Shown: positions 11,341 through 22,959 of the stretch, one piece after another
Numbering within the stretch: position 1 is the stretch's first letter
Layout of the letters: each line of letters begins with the position of its first letter
NCBI GenBank assembly: GCA_963576785.1
Contig: OY756148.1
Coordinates: forward strand, 2,108,001 to 2,172,000
DNA: 64,000 bases
Reading direction: 5' to 3'
Source of the DNA: Chlorophyllum brunneum
Lineage: Eukaryota; Basidiomycota; Agaricomycetes; Agaricales; Agaricaceae
Notes under the pieces: generated by a model
Databases searched by the model: none
The model's input: only the letters and a program-made list of their open reading frames with translations
What the model was told of the DNA's origin: nothing
Position numbers and translations under genes: made by a program

Positions 11341-12533
11341 TCATCGTCCTCGTTGATCTCTCTGATATGCGCTTTCTTGGGTGCCCGGCAGTTCTTCGAG
11401 ATGTGGCCCTGTTTGCCACAGTTGTAGCACGTTATCTTGGTGTATGTGACTTTCGTCTTCTTCCTGCAGTATTTGGCAATGTGCCCATAGAGGTTGCAGT
11501 TGTAGCACCTCGGTTTTCCATTTTGATCGGTATCCGCCCTTTGTCTTCCTATCTCCATGGGTTGTCCTCTGCCTCCATAAGTAACTCCGGTTGTGGTTCT
11601 GATATCCCCTCGGGTGATGTCTGTTGCTTCGTACCCCTGTCCTACTGCGAGGATTGTAGTTTTCCATTTGGTGTATGTCGTTGGGACGGAGGTTGTCGGG
11701 TAGCCTACTATTGTTCGAATGATGTCTGCTCTGGTGTGGCGTTTGAGAAGGAATATTGCGTGGGTGTCGTCTGTCCCCGCTTGGGCTTTCAGTGCCTCGA
11801 ACTCGATCAAGAAATCTGCCGTGTTCCTCTTTCCTTGTTTGAACGTCTCGATTTCTCCTTCTGCTATGGCTTTCCTATTCCCCAAGGAAAATGTGGCTTC
11901 TATTTCCTTCGTAAAGTCATCCCAGTCTGGTGTCTTCTTGTTTTGGATGGCTTGTAGCTGCGTGTTGGCGTATGGACCTGCTAGTCCTCCTTTCATTCTT
12001 GCTAAAATTGCCACTATCTTCTGTTCTTCTTCATCTATCTTGTTGAACATTAACCATAAGGATATTGCTCTCCACCAATCGTCAAATTGGGTTCTGTCTC
12101 CATTAAAATATCCTGGCTCTGGAGCTAGGTTCTTTGGGACGTTGACTTCTTCTGTCATTTCTGGTTCTGTCTCTGGTTCGCTGTGTTCGTGGGTCTCGGC
12201 AATTTCTATATCGGCTGTGGCGTCGGCGACTTCTGTGTCGATTTCTTCTTCAAATGGAGCTGGTTCTTCGTCTGTGCTATGCTTGGATTCTTTCTCGTAG
12301 GTCTCGGTGATATCTATATCGGATGTGTTTTCGGCGACTTCTATGTTGAATTCGGTTTCAAATAGAGCTGTACTTTCGTCTACGCTGTGTTTGGATTTCT
12401 GCCGTTTAAGGCCTTTAGGGATTTCTGATTCTGTTGATCGTTTAGATCCTGTTGCTATAGGTGAACCCTGGATGTCTGTTGGTCTCGGAGCTCTGTGTCT
12501 TCTCGGTGTTCTCGATGAGCTACTGCTGCTCAT
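11295..12533 (-). CDS. chromovirus gag, copy 1, 412 aa, intact
   Basis: It starts 93 bp inside the 5' LTR. It opens with a serine/arginine-rich segment, then acidic repeats (two related blocks containing TADIEIAETHE-like motifs), then a retrotransposon Gag core (YFNGDRTQFDDWWRAI ... WDDFTKEIEATF). It ends with two CCHC knuckles, CYNCNLYGHIAKYC and CYNCGKQGHISKNC, which bind RNA during particle assembly. The stop at 11295 lies inside the -1 frame of pol, so Gag-Pol would need a -1 frameshift or another bypass. I could not pick out a convincing slippery heptamer. Confidence 0.93.
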   Translation of the reverse strand: MSSSSSSRTPRRHRAPRPTDIQGSPIATGSKRSTESEIPKGLKRQKSKHSVDESTALFETEFNIEVAENTSDIDITETYEKESKHSTDEEPAPFEEEIDTEVADATADIEIAETHEHSEPETEPEMTEEVNVPKNLAPEPGYFNGDRTQFDDWWRAISLWLMFNKIDEEEQKIVAILARMKGGLAGPYANTQLQAIQNKKTPDWDDFTKEIEATFSLGNRKAIAEGEIETFKQGKRNTADFLIEFEALKAQAGTDDTHAIFLLKRHTRADIIRTIVGYPTTSVPTTYTKWKTTILAVGQGYEATDITRGDIRTTTGVTYGGRGQPMEIGRQRADTDQNGKPRCYNCNLYGHIAKYCRKKTKVTYTKITCYNCGKQGHISKNCRAPKKAHIREINEDDEQEMEEKEDFVEGSE

Positions 12534-12599
12534 ATACTGTCGTCCTGGTCGGAGGCTATTATTCCAAGCCTAGCTACGAATAGTGGCACCTTTCTTGCA

Positions 12600-12626
12600 A
12601 GGTGAGTCGAATGACACTTTACCAAA
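12600..12626 (-). other. probable primer binding region of chromovirus copy 1
   Basis: On the minus strand the bases directly after the 5' LTR are TTTGGTAAAGTGTCATTCG, the position of the primer binding site. Copy 2 keeps the same bases. I cannot assign the tRNA with confidence. Confidence 0.35.
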
Positions 12627-12920
12627 TGTTACGACCTTAGTCTGAGACTCAGGTTGCAAGTCTTTGGATAAAGACAAGGAAATAGAGAGAAGAGTAAGGG
12701 ATGATACGATTGGTAAAGTGTAAGGAATACATCAGGTATTACTACACTTTATATACTAGTAGCGGAGGCTAATAATAAGGGGGACGAGTAGACGAGTCAG
12801 ATAAGAGGCATAGCCTTTAGAGATGAAACAGGAGATGGAATGAGGGGTGAAACAGGTGTGAGGGTACACGAGGTAATGGGCGCGAGATAGGAATGAACGG
12901 TCTATCTATAGTTCGTAACA
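12627..12920 (-). repeat. 5' LTR of chromovirus copy 1
   Basis: 294 bp, TGTTACGACC to TTCGTAACA on the plus strand, followed by the second GATAC. It carries the promoter and transcription start of the element by position. Confidence 0.96.
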
Positions 12921-12925
12921 GATAC
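12921..12925. repeat. target site duplication GATAC, right copy
   Basis: Matches 6473-6477 exactly. Confidence 0.95.
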
Positions 12926-13699
12926 TACTATTAGTGTACCCCATCTCGGGAATACTTGATGTATAAAATATGAATATCAATTGATCTGCCACTCTAGGGC
13001 AAGGTATCCTAGAGATATCATTTTTGACCTTGAGAAACCAACTGCAATGTTGGAATCACAGATATCCTATATATTTGATACTTGAAGGCCTCACACTCCC
13101 CTAGGACTACCATGCTTTGCCCATCCAAGTTCCTCTTGTGTACTCAATACTATGCTACTTACCTTCCACAAAAACCAGAAGTTGGCTCAAAGTTGAGCTG
13201 TCAGTGGGAATATAATATTTCAGTTCTAGCAACCTGTCTTAAAACTGATGGCACTGATTGGACACTCCTACAATCAATACTATCCTTCTGAACACCAAAC
13301 AAAGCTGATGGCTGGCCTTCAGGTAACACCACCCCTCTTTCCCTTTGTCCACTCCCACTAAGTTGGAATGCCCAAAGAGCATTTGAGTCTGCCAACAGGG
13401 TCTTGCACTAAAACTTCATTGGGGCTGGGGGATTGTGTAAGGCTGCTACAGCTGCTTCCATCTCAACCAAAGGATACTGTTGTATCTGAAGGGCAACAAG
13501 ACTAGGGATAAGATTTTGGCCTTGCAAACATGGGAATGTCAGACATATGAGTATCCTTGCTACTACCAAACCAAGGAGTACATAATTCTGGTTAACTGTA
13601 CCCGAGTGCGACCTCCTTTACCTACATCCAATGCTATGGCCACTAGGGAAATCATTGATTGTGTCAACTCTCAATACACTCCCATCTATTTGGGCCTGC
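12926..13699. other. decayed intergenic DNA, nothing recognised
   Basis: Only short ORFs in several frames. The composition is AT-shifted and CpG-poor like the relics that follow. I could not relate it to any feature in the window. Confidence 0.4.
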
Positions 13700-14400
13700 A
13701 GTATTCAAATTATTTGGGGTGATATATCTTTTGTTCCCTTGCCAAGTTGATGAACTTGTGGTAATATCCCTTGTTATAGTTTATCTCCCAAAATTGCCTT
13801 GGGGCCTTGCCCAACTAAGTACAACCCTGATTCCACCTCTTTTCATAAATTTTGATAGGGCAACAACTTGAATTTGGATGGGAGACTAAGCCTAGATGAC
13901 TGGTTGTTGTATAATACCAGCTGTTTTTTCTTGTTCATTTTTCTTGAGGGAATGAGCCCAGGACTGGAGATAGAGTGCAATAGTATTGAGACAAATTGCT
14001 TTTTTCAGTTTAGCTTCCATATGCTCAACCTCCTCATATCCTCCAACCATATCTGATCCTGTACTGTCAATGTACTTGAAGTGGCAGATATCACAATAAA
14101 TGGAATTGCTCTCTCTTGTCAACTTGCCATAGTCCAATGCTTTGACATCTGGCACTTTCTGGAAATCACATGTAATCAGTTTTTGCCATGATGACAATCC
14201 CAGGTAAAGATTATTTGCAAGCCAATCACAGTACTAAACAGCTACACTGTAGACCCAGAATTTAACAACTGAGTTGACAAGTTCATTTTTGCATACATAT
14301 GAAAGCAAGAACCCAGAATTGAGTACATTGAGTGCTAGAACCAGCTGAAGAGACAATTTTAGCTGGGTGGGGCCAACCACAAGTGAAGGGACAATCAATT
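13700..14400 (-). pseudogene. NLR-family relic, C-terminal exons only
   Basis: The minus strand aligns by eye with exons 3 and 4 of the NLR genes. Visible matches are a KLITCDFQK / VACDFQKELH pair, KYIDSTGSD / KYINSTKLF, and the exon 4 stretch that includes GGTAAACTATGACA-like bases in the other copies. It is full of stops and C-to-T / G-to-A changes. The NACHT exon is not visible upstream on this strand. Confidence 0.65.
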
Positions 14401-14789
14401 CTTAGCCATGTGAGTAAGAGATAGGTTAAAGATGTTTTGTATCTGTCAACACCAGCCTGAAGAAATCATCAAGGTTGAGGGAGGATGGTGTCTCCCTTAT
14501 ATTTATTGACACTCTATTTCATAGTTTCAACAGGCTATGCATGCAACTAAGGACATCTGCCTAGTACCTGACACTTACCCTACTAGAGACAATAACAACC
14601 AATTCAACACAACTTCCAGTATAAGCTCCCAGTGACCCTGAAACTTAAAGGCCAATTGGAGCATCATTGAGTAATTATTAATTAGCACTGAATACTAGAC
14701 ACTGGTTTCTCCCATAAATATGCTCTTTGAATCTCATGACCTTGATTTTGTGATAAACTCCCCTACTTTCACTTACTCATATATCCATA

Positions 14790-15640
14790 TTCCAAGGTTC
14801 TCAGAACTTTATTGCCAGTAACAATCAATTTATCGACAACTCTTCCAATAGACTGAGTGGTAAGGTACACAAAGGTTGCAGGCCATTGAACTGATCCATG
14901 CCAGGCATTAACATCCTCCTCACAGCTTCAAATCCTCAAGCCACATACAATTCTGGCAAATGGGCTAAAGCCCCCCATTGTTTTCCCAGAACTTGTAAAC
15001 AATTTATCGAGGATATTATCTATTGGGCCATCCCTATGGTCCATGATTTGCCCTTACCTCTATCATGGATAAAAGGCACTAGTGGGAGTTGGAAAGTCAG
15101 CCGTGACTCAGTCCTCTGCAGAGAGAATTGGGAAATCAGGAACACTTGGTACTGCATACTTCTTTTCAATTAATGGAAGAACTAAGTACAACACCCTCTT
15201 TCCTTCAATCACTTATCAGCTATCTGTCTAATCTACTGATTATAGCAAGATACTTGAGAGGAAGATCCATTGTGATAAGATACTTGTCAATAAGATAATA
15301 GCATTTCAGTTTCAGAGACTGATTGTGGACCTACTGGTAGAACTAGAAATGCAAGGGAAGAACATTTGGAAAAGAGTACCAATCATCATTGATAGGCTGG
15401 ATGAATGTGAGAGTGTGGATGCACAATGCAAAATCATTGAAATTATTACTACATCAGTATAGGAGGGCATTATTCCCTTGTACTAGGCATTCTTCAGTCA
15501 CCTAGAACCTTATATCAAAGCCATATTCTCTCAACAGTATGTTGCTGAGCTCTGCCACATGATGATTCTTCTAGTTTTGTATGATGCCAATGATGATATT
15601 GAGCTCTACCTATTATGTCCAAACCTCGAACCTACATTAG
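14790..15640 (+). pseudogene. NLR-family relic, N-terminal half
   Basis: It includes a recognisable first exon (AATTTTATTGCC-like start, GACAACTCTTCCAATAGAC), the first intron ending CCATGCCAG, and the beginning of the NACHT exon (IDILLAASNP and FPGTREQFIEDI equivalents). The P-loop and Walker B region are visible but riddled with stops. The first exon is of the same type as that of the NLR relic at 56715-58984. The start codon is lost and the copy ends abruptly near 15640. Confidence 0.75.
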
Positions 15641-17060
15641 AGGTTATGACAAATTCCCAGAAATAATACTACTTATCCTACTACTATGATCCAATGACAC
15701 TATTATTAACTCTCTACTTCGACTAGCCTAGAAATATGTACCATACTTACATATATGCAACACCAATGGACTCTACTTATACACTATCAAGAACAACCTC
15801 TACAGTGCCTAGAATAACAGTTGGAAAGCATGACCAACTACCGAAGAAACTATGTAGTACAGCTACCCCTACATGTACACTCGTAGTCTAGCACTCAAAG
15901 TGCTCATTCACCAACAAGTTACTAATGGAATTTATTGTATAGAGATGTGACCTAGGGACTTATCACCAGACAATAAACTTGCTGTACCCAACAGTGACAG
16001 TGATGACTCTCTCCATCTGCTATTGTGATCTACTCAAGCCTTTGTCAAGTCACCCAAGTCTTATCTCTCCAAAGAACTAATTGCATCAATGTTATCCTTA
16101 TCATCCAACTCCGATCATCCTATAGATGCAGTTCTTCCATCACTACCATCATCATCATCACCCTCTACCACTTCATTCTGCATGTCTTGTGACTGCAGCT
16201 ATTCCAATGAATCTCCATTATCATCATCTGAGATCTCTGAGAATGAGTAAGCACTCATCCATTTCATCTTCATCAGTTTCACTTTGCTCTATATTTAGTT
16301 GTTTTACCTTTATCAGTCTCATATCTATCTTTAGTAGTATTTCGTCTTGAGTTTCATATCTATCAGTTTCACATTGTGAAACTTGTTTCAGTCTCATTAT
16401 CTATACTCCATAGTATTTATAGAAAAGAAGTAGTTAGTATAAATAGCTGACTGTATTAGGAAGTCAAAGCTTAAGCTTTGATCTTCTACAGGGATAGCCT
16501 TCTTGATCATCTAAGAAGAGTTTCTGTTGACAGTTGCTGTCAATCAATAGAAGATTGCTTAACCGCTTATTCTTTACTTGCCCTCATCACTCAGAGCTTC
16601 GAGATAAACAGGATTCCTATTTCTTGGTTGAGTAATGACAGTTTGATAATATTTGCTTATCCGATTACTTGGCTGAGATAGGTATTAAGGCTATACCCTA
16701 GAGGTTGCATTCTCTTTGATGGCCCTTAGTAGCCAAATCCATAACATCCAGTCTGCCTACTCATTATAATTGGCAGAACCAGTGAGAACAGGAATGGAGA
16801 TGAGTACTATAACAATGGGGGAAGACATTGTAGTCTAAATATGGACTTAATTAGTGATCAAATTCATGGACAATCAGATCTGTGCTACTGCACTGTTTAA
16901 GCTATGAACCCTATACTAGGAAGCCTTTAATAGAGCATGAAACAATTGAGTTGTGTTAGAGAGATAGGCTAAAAAGACCATACTCTACAGGACTGGTCAG
17001 ATCAGCCTATCTATGACCCACTTACAGCCAGTCATAATGTATGGGAAGCAGGTGATCCAG
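15641..17060. other. AT-rich decayed DNA, possible LTR-like segment near 16380-16770
   Basis: No gene can be supported. A TATA-like GTATAAATAG (about 16438) and later CTTACTTGCCCTCATCACTC resemble LTR promoter and end sequences of other fungal retroelements, but I see no pair and no coding remains. Confidence 0.3.
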
Positions 17061-17371
17061 GGCCCATAACCTGTTGAACAGCACAATAACATGCAGTGGC
17101 AGATGGATAATCTGACTTACTGATAGTGTAGGTTAGTAAATAGTAATAGTCACTAGTGGAGTTACTGTGAGTCAAGTAGAGCAAGGTAGAAATCAAGTAA
17201 ATTGTCTTAAGAATCATAAAGGAATACATGCTACTTTATATACTAATTGTCCAGGTAGCAAACCCTAAGACCTACAAGTAATAATAGGCATAATAAGTCA
17301 GTAATGACTGTGGAGTCCCTTGAAACATTGTGATATTATTAGCGGTGCCCAGTAGCATAATTGGAGCAACA
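17061..17371 (-). repeat. relic of a second copia-type LTR with primer binding site
   Basis: The bases GGGCCCATAACC, the initiator tRNA anticodon-arm match seen at 5666-5678, recur at about 17060-17071. They are followed at once by TGTTGAAC, and a possible end GGAGCAACA lies at about 17371. The internal LTR sequence has little similarity to the 5679-6250 LTR, so this is another copia lineage or a strongly decayed copy. Confidence 0.5.
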
Positions 17372-17959
17372 GAGTATTAGTCAGCTCATGAAATACATGA
17401 GGAAATGGTGCATAATGTGAGTCAGAGGGCACAGCCTTGATGACAAATATTAGATGAATAATACTGAAGAGCTAGTCACATGGAATGCAGCTGTAGTAAG
17501 TACAAATGATAACAAGTGCATTGAGATACATAGGTGGAGCAGTGGTAGATCTATTATGGAGGCATAGGATGGGTTTGGCATTGCCAGACTTAGAGTCATA
17601 AGAGAGACCCTATGGAGGGGGACAGGAGAGGGAGGGCAGGAGATGTTTAAGAAGGTTTTATTTCTGCCAATGCCAGCTTGGGGCAAAGTATTGAGGGAGA
17701 ATAGTTGAGGAGCAATGGTAATATCTTGTCAAGAACCCATAGCCTCTGACATGATCACATAGTGCTTTTGTTTCAGCTTTATAGTAGGTCTCACCCCCAT
17801 TACAGATATTCCAAAGGCACAGCTGGTCGTCATGAACAACATGGATGTCTATCATTTGACCTGCTTGTCTTAACTGTCTCTCTGGTAACATTCTACCTCT
17901 ATTCTCTCACTTGCCTCCCAGGTGTGCCCCCCTTTTTTTCTTGACCTCATTTTCATCTC
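17372..17959. other. unassigned decayed DNA
   Basis: Short ORFs only (78 and 77 codons on the minus strand) with no motif I recognise. Confidence 0.35.
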
Positions 17960-18130
17960 CTTCAGCTTTTCCACTCCCTCTCTTAATTTAGCAGGAGGCT
18001 GTGAGTTCGAGTTGCCAGCAGAATCACAACACTTTCATTCCAGTGGTGTCCTGGAACCAAAGTGGACAACCATCTGTGGTGGTATCAGAAAGAGTGGGGG
18101 GATGAGAAGGAATCTCTGAGATCAGAAAGT
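17960..18130 (+). pseudogene. recurrent block U3, relic
   Basis: The peptide LNLAGGCEFELPAESQ, followed by VLEPKWTTICGG, is matched on the minus strand at about 51980-52090 (INLVGGLEFEMSAEVQ) and more weakly at 54950-55050. The blocks therefore descend from one coding sequence, which I do not recognise. Confidence 0.4.
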
Positions 18131-18299
18131 TCAATGAATTTGAAGATCGGTATATGCATACGTGCAACTTTTCAGCGAGAGTTAAAACTGAGACTAGAGT
18201 GGTATTGTACAGTAAAGAGATAGGTTCCCCCCATGTGTATGCCCAACCTTTGCAGCTCCGTCCAGGCTCGCAACCGAAAATAGGTGTACGACTGCATAT

Positions 18300-18720
18300 C
18301 ACGTACAGGATGCATTGTACACCTTCTGTTGGAAATGAAGTATTGGAAGAGAAAAAGTAAATTCACCTTCTTGGATGGTACCACCAGTTTGCACAACAAT
18401 CATTGTAGCTTCAGTGATCATGGTCAACATACTGGGGGAGCCTGGCCCTGCAAATACATAGCGTGTGTGGGTCGAGACACTGCGTAGCGGGTCAAGGAAG
18501 CTATCCCAACTCTGACCTTGAGGAAAGTATCGCCAATCCCTATGAGCTGAAAGCCATCGAATCAAAAGGAAATAAGGATTTCCGGCAATTTTATACCAAG
18601 ACGGAGATAACTGCGAGCAATTTAATGATGCTGTGGATGGAGAAGGGCTAATTCAACTAGATGAGGCTCTTGTAACCTGCGACCCCCAAATGGATCATGG
18701 CCAGGCGGTTCATGTCAGTT
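18300..18720 (-). pseudogene. recurrent block U1, relic 1
   Basis: The minus strand reads through a segment ending in MLTMITEATMIVVQTGGT, the counterpart of TLVIITEATLTTAKPGDT at 52300-52680 and seven other places. It is preceded by a splice-acceptor-like CGCAGGTTACAAGAG. No complete frame survives. Function unknown. Confidence 0.5.
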
Positions 18721-18999
18721 TTCAACTGTACACCGGAAATGCAAGGACAGAAAGCAAATGGTGGATTTGAAAAAGTGACCTAGGGTGCAATGCCCTGACC
18801 TTCAACTCCAATCATCTGCACCACCAGCCAAAGGTGGCCGTGAACCCCAACGCAAGATGGAGAAAGGAAATAAATTCTGCTTTACATAGTCCACAACAAA
18901 ATTGCCCATCCCGGTCCCTTTGTACACTATCGACTTCTCCTTGTCAATTCCTGCAAGGACCCCCCCCTCATTCTCAACCTTTCGCCCGTTCGACTGTCA

Positions 19000-19560
19000 C
19001 CGTTGCTCTCCATCGCTATTTTCTGTGGTGGCGGTTTCGCAGTGGAAGAGAGTATTGTGAGGGAGTAGACGAGTTTTGTGGTTTCCGCCAGCTAAAAAAG
19101 AGTGGGAAGATGGGAGCGTGTATGTGGCAAGAAAGCCCAATGGAAAGAAATTCGAGGACGTGTATATGCGCACACGCACTCCGTCAGCAAGGTAGAAGTC
19201 AAGATTAGTGTCATATCAGTAATGGCCGAATGAAAGGCGGTCTCATTCACGCACTTGCCCAACGATTGGACCTGGAGAATGGTGTACGGACCTACTACAT
19301 GTATACAGCATCCGTCGCTTAAGAATCTGGTTGTTGGAAGGGGAAACATACCTGCTTATGGTACCGTCAGCTCCTGCAGTGGTCAACCTAGTTTCGGTAA
19401 TGATGCCCAACATTCTGGGAGAGTCTGTCTCTATAAAGACATAGTGTGGGTGATTCGAATAATGGTGTATCTGGCAAGAGAGGCATCAGAATTCTGTCTT
19501 TGAGGAAAGACGAGGAGGAACGTTGAACAGCAACGGGGGAAGGTGCGGTCACATGACACA
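19000..19560 (-). pseudogene. U1 block joined to a TLDc-type exon piece, relic
   Basis: On the minus strand a degraded U1 segment (LGIITETRLTT-like) is followed by VVGPYTILQVQSLGKC and then by a TLDc-gene-like stretch (LPTLF, then KLVYSL). The order U1 then TLDc recurs at 24970-25460, 34273-35030 and 48770-49770. Confidence 0.45.
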
Positions 19561-19619
19561 TGTGCCTCTGCGGTCAGAAGTTGTGCACCCAACAAAGACT
19601 TCTGCCAACGTATCATCCC

Positions 19620-19946
19620 TGATCAGTATCAACTTCGAACCTACCACCGTATTCCTATCGATCCTAAGACTACGCCCATAGGTAAACCAATGGTAAGTCA
19701 TTCTGTCCCGCGCTTGAATGGCATGTCAGTTTTTATCCTGGTGAAATGACTTTGGCTTTATGCAGGACCAATGACTTCATTTACGCTCATAGATGGGCCG
19801 CCCAGTAATACCAGCCTTATTTATGAAACTTGAGCGCCGGTTGGAGCATCATTCACCAGTTAGTGCCAGACCCATCAAGATGATCAATGACTGGTCACAT
19901 TTGAGTCTCCCCAGTCCTCTCTGGTAACCTCCATCCATTCTATCGC
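19620..19946 (+). promoter_or_regulatory. conserved upstream region of the NLR genes
   Basis: Between about 19620 and the NLR start codon the sequence closely matches, in inverted orientation, the region upstream of the NLR relic at 31682-33989 (about 33990-34330). Shared landmarks are AACTTCGAACC, ACTACGCCCATA / ACTACGTCCCATA, CTTATTTATGAA, CACCAGTTAGTGCCAGAC and CAGTCCTCTCTG. No coding frame is kept, so this is probably promoter and 5' UTR. CTTATTTATGAA, about 120 bp before the ATG, is the only TATA-like element I see. Confidence 0.55.
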
Positions 19947-22252
19947 ATGCCTGTATTTCCAGGTGCTCATAACTTTGTTGCTCACTTCAACGGCCCAGTC
20001 GTTGACAAATCTTCTTATGGACCCACTGGTGAGTCCCTAATCCTGGCAAAGCTGTTAGGCCATTGAGCTGATCCACGCCAGGCATTGACGTCCTGCTCGC
20101 AGCTTCAGATCCGGATGCTGCACACGATTCCGAGGCCCGGACTGAAGCCCCTTTTTGCTTCCCTGGAACTCGCGAACAATTTATCGAGGATATCGTTTAT
20201 TGGGCCATCCCCGCCGTCCATGAATCGCCTTTACCTCTGTCATGGATGAAAGGTGCTGGTGGGGTTGGGAAGTCTGCGGTGGCTCAGTCCTCTGTAGAGA
20301 GGATCGGGGAGTCGAGAGCACTCGGCGCTGCGTACTTCTTTTCAATCAATGGAAGAACCAAGCACAACACACTCTTCCCTTCAATCGCGTATCAGCTCTG
20401 TGTTGGATTTCCCGATTACGAGGAGGTGGTTGAGAGGAAGATCCGTCGTGACAAGACGATCGTCAACAAAACAATGGCGCTGCAGTTTCGGAGGCTGATC
20501 GTCGAACCACTGGTAGAGCTGGAAAGGCAAGGGAAGAGCATTGGGAAGAGAGTACCGATCATCATTGATGGGCTGGACGAGTGCGAGAGTGTCGATGCTC
20601 AATGCGAGATCATCAGGATTGTTGCCACATCAGCGCGGGAGCGCACCACCCCTCTGTGCTGGGCGTTCTTCAGCCGCCCAGAACCTCACATCGAAGCCAC
20701 GTTTGCTCGCTGTGACATAGCCGACCTATGCCACAAGACGATCCTTCCGGTATCACATGATGCTGATGGCGACATTGAACTCTATCTCAGGAGCGGCTTC
20801 GATAACCTCCTCCAGCTTCGCAACCTCTCACCAGAATCTCCGTGGCCTGCGGACCACAGTATGAAGACAATCGTGAAGGCCTCGAAAGGCTTGCTCATCT
20901 ATGCGACAACGGTTTACCGATTTATCGCTCAGCCAGACTGGCTTTCCCTCGACGAGCCCCTGGGTGCAGTGCTTGCGACCATCTCGGAGGTTGTTGACAA
21001 TGTCCGTTCCAGCTCGAACCAAACCTCACCTTTCGCGGAGTTGGATGCATTTTACCTGTTGATCATGCAGCGGATACCCAATCGCATGCTCCCATCTATT
21101 CGCCTCTTCCTCACATATTTGTGTTGCTGGGGTCCAGCATGGGGACCAGTCTACACAGCCAACGCACTCGGGCTGTCAGAAGCAGAGATTCGCACACTCT
21201 GTGCGCAGTTGAATGCTGTCATTCGTTTTCATGAAGAATGCAAACCACTTGACCTCGACTCAGGATGGAACGTTCACAGCCCAATCCACAAGATTCCTGA
21301 GCCTGGTCAAATTATCCAGAATTTACGAGATCAGATATATAGCCTGGGAGGGAGGATTGATTTCTACCACAAATCATTCATGGATTTCCTCCGCGACCCA
21401 GACCGCTCAGGTGACTTTTGTGTAACAACATTTGCATCTCATGAACTTCTATTTGAGACCATCTTGACGCAAAGGCTGAATCTTGAGCAGAGCTTCCACA
21501 TTCGGAATTCAGGTGAGCCATCTACATTTGGTTGAGCGGTGCCTGATATTGGTTGGTCCAGAATTGGTCCTCGCACCCAACGTTCCCAACTCTGCATCCT
21601 CGCTGTCCTATCCGACCAAGCATGAACTTGTCAACTCTGCTATTAAAGTAACAGTCTACGATCATGCTGTTCGTATCTGTGATATGCTTATTGACTTGAC
21701 TGGACCGGGATTGTCACTGCGGCAGAAAGTGGCGGCATGCGATCTCCAGAAGGAGCTACACATTGACATGTTGCAATTCAAGGAGTCGACAATATATTGG
21801 GGTAGAGTCCATGCTCAGCCTGGCCTGTCGAAGTGCATTAATTGTACTAAATTGTCTTGGTTTGGTGACCACAATGGGAGTGAGGTGCCCGCAGATAAAT
21901 TTTCAGAACTCATTGTTCCTTTGAAACGGGTGAGCTGCCTCAATCTGTTTTGAGCTACTAACTAATCATGAACTCCATGAAGAGGATTGGAAAAGACGAA
22001 GAAGCCGGACTCATACAACGGTACTCACCCGAGCTTGGTCTCTCCTCTGAGCCGAAGTTGCTGCTGGATGGAAAGTCAGGGGAAAACGTGGAATCGGGGC
22101 TGTACATGGTCGGGCGTAGAGACAAGGCAATTTTCTGGTTTTGGGAGGTAAACTATGACAAGGGGACCTATCGCGAGTTCAGGACTACCGACTTGGAGGA
22201 GGGAGAGAAATTGTACCGAGCTGAGCGATTTGACTCGTGGGAGCTCGATTAG
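19947..22252 (+). CDS. NACHT-domain NLR-like protein, intact, four exons, 716 aa
   Basis: Exons 19947-20028, 20082-21512, 21562-21929 and 21983-22252 join in frame without a stop; introns are 53, 49 and 53 bp with GT-AG ends. Exon 1 encodes a short variable N-terminus starting MPVFPGAHNF. Exon 2 begins GIDVLLAAS, typical of agaricomycete NACHT proteins, and carries the P-loop GAGGVGKS (about residues 85-92), Walker B IIIDGLDE (about 187-194) and the sensor SRPEPHI (about 225-231). DFYHKSFMDFL lies near the end of exon 2. The last 212 residues (exons 3 and 4) show no WD40, ankyrin or TPR repeats. Such STAND NTPases are thought to act in non-self recognition or regulated cell death. The GTGAGC intron after LKR rests on comparison with relics. 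It is the only intact member of at least eleven loci here. Confidence 0.88.
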
Positions 22253-22959
22253 GATCTTGGGCTGGGAGTGTCAACTAGGACAACAGAGCGGAAAAAGGTT
22301 TTCTACGATGTAAGGGGTCAATAAAAGAGGAGTAAGTCGTGCGTACGGTTCTTTGGGAGTGGCGGATCGGAGTCTCGGAGAGCGAGACATCCAGAATTTC
22401 CAGGGCACTGTGAGCCCAACAGGGGGACGATGACGGGTTGCCCGTATATGTCCCCTAGAGGGTCACTGCACGACTTGGTTCTGCTGAAATATTTATGGGG
22501 ATTTGCGGTGGGAGGGAAAATTTTTAATTAAAAATGATGTGATTACAAGAAGAGGAGGATAAAGCGAGTGGTATAGGGAGAAGGGTAGGACAGGAAGGCC
22601 GGTAAGGTGTTACGCCCGACTTCACCTTCCTGTGTGTGACTTGTCACGTTCTGCCCAAGAAAATGTACCTGCCGACAGGCAGGTCCGCCACACATCTGGA
22701 AAGCTCCACATAACTGCAACTATGTAGTGACTGGAACCCTCTGGTATTAATGGACAACTTCTCTCTATGACTAATGTGATTAACCTGCTGAGGACTTTGG
22801 TATAACCGTCATCAGGATGCGGTTATACTATGTTCTGATAAAGGGATGAACTTTCTCTATGAATCATTCTTACTGCGGGATTGCACTTGCAGAAAAGTCT
22901 TATCTGTTTGCTCTTATCTTCGCGAAGTTGAGGCGTCTACAGTCCTATTCAGGATACAG
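22253..22959. other. intergenic region downstream of the NLR gene
   Basis: It has a poly-A/T-rich stretch near 22520-22545. A TGTTACGCCCGAC segment at 22609 looks like an LTR start, but I see no matching end or duplication. No gene supported. Confidence 0.4.

Larger units (their letters stand above)
6478..12920 (-). mobile_element. Ty3/gypsy chromovirus, copy 1, nearly intact
   Basis: It has two 294-bp LTRs, a 5-bp target duplication, a polypurine tract, gag with two zinc knuckles, a long pol (protease, reverse transcriptase, RNase H, integrase, chromodomain) and an extra sense ORF before the 3' LTR. The LTRs differ at only two positions, both CpG transitions, so the insertion is recent. Three in-frame TGA codons (11107-11109, 7969-7971, 7377-7379) remain. 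The first is shared with copy 2 at 36897-43368. Confidence 0.97.

Noticed and set aside
11289..11957. 222-codon plus ORF, cysteine-rich, opposite gag
   Set aside because: It is antisense to the zinc-knuckle region, so cysteine/glycine richness is expected. The copy 2 counterpart has the same origin.
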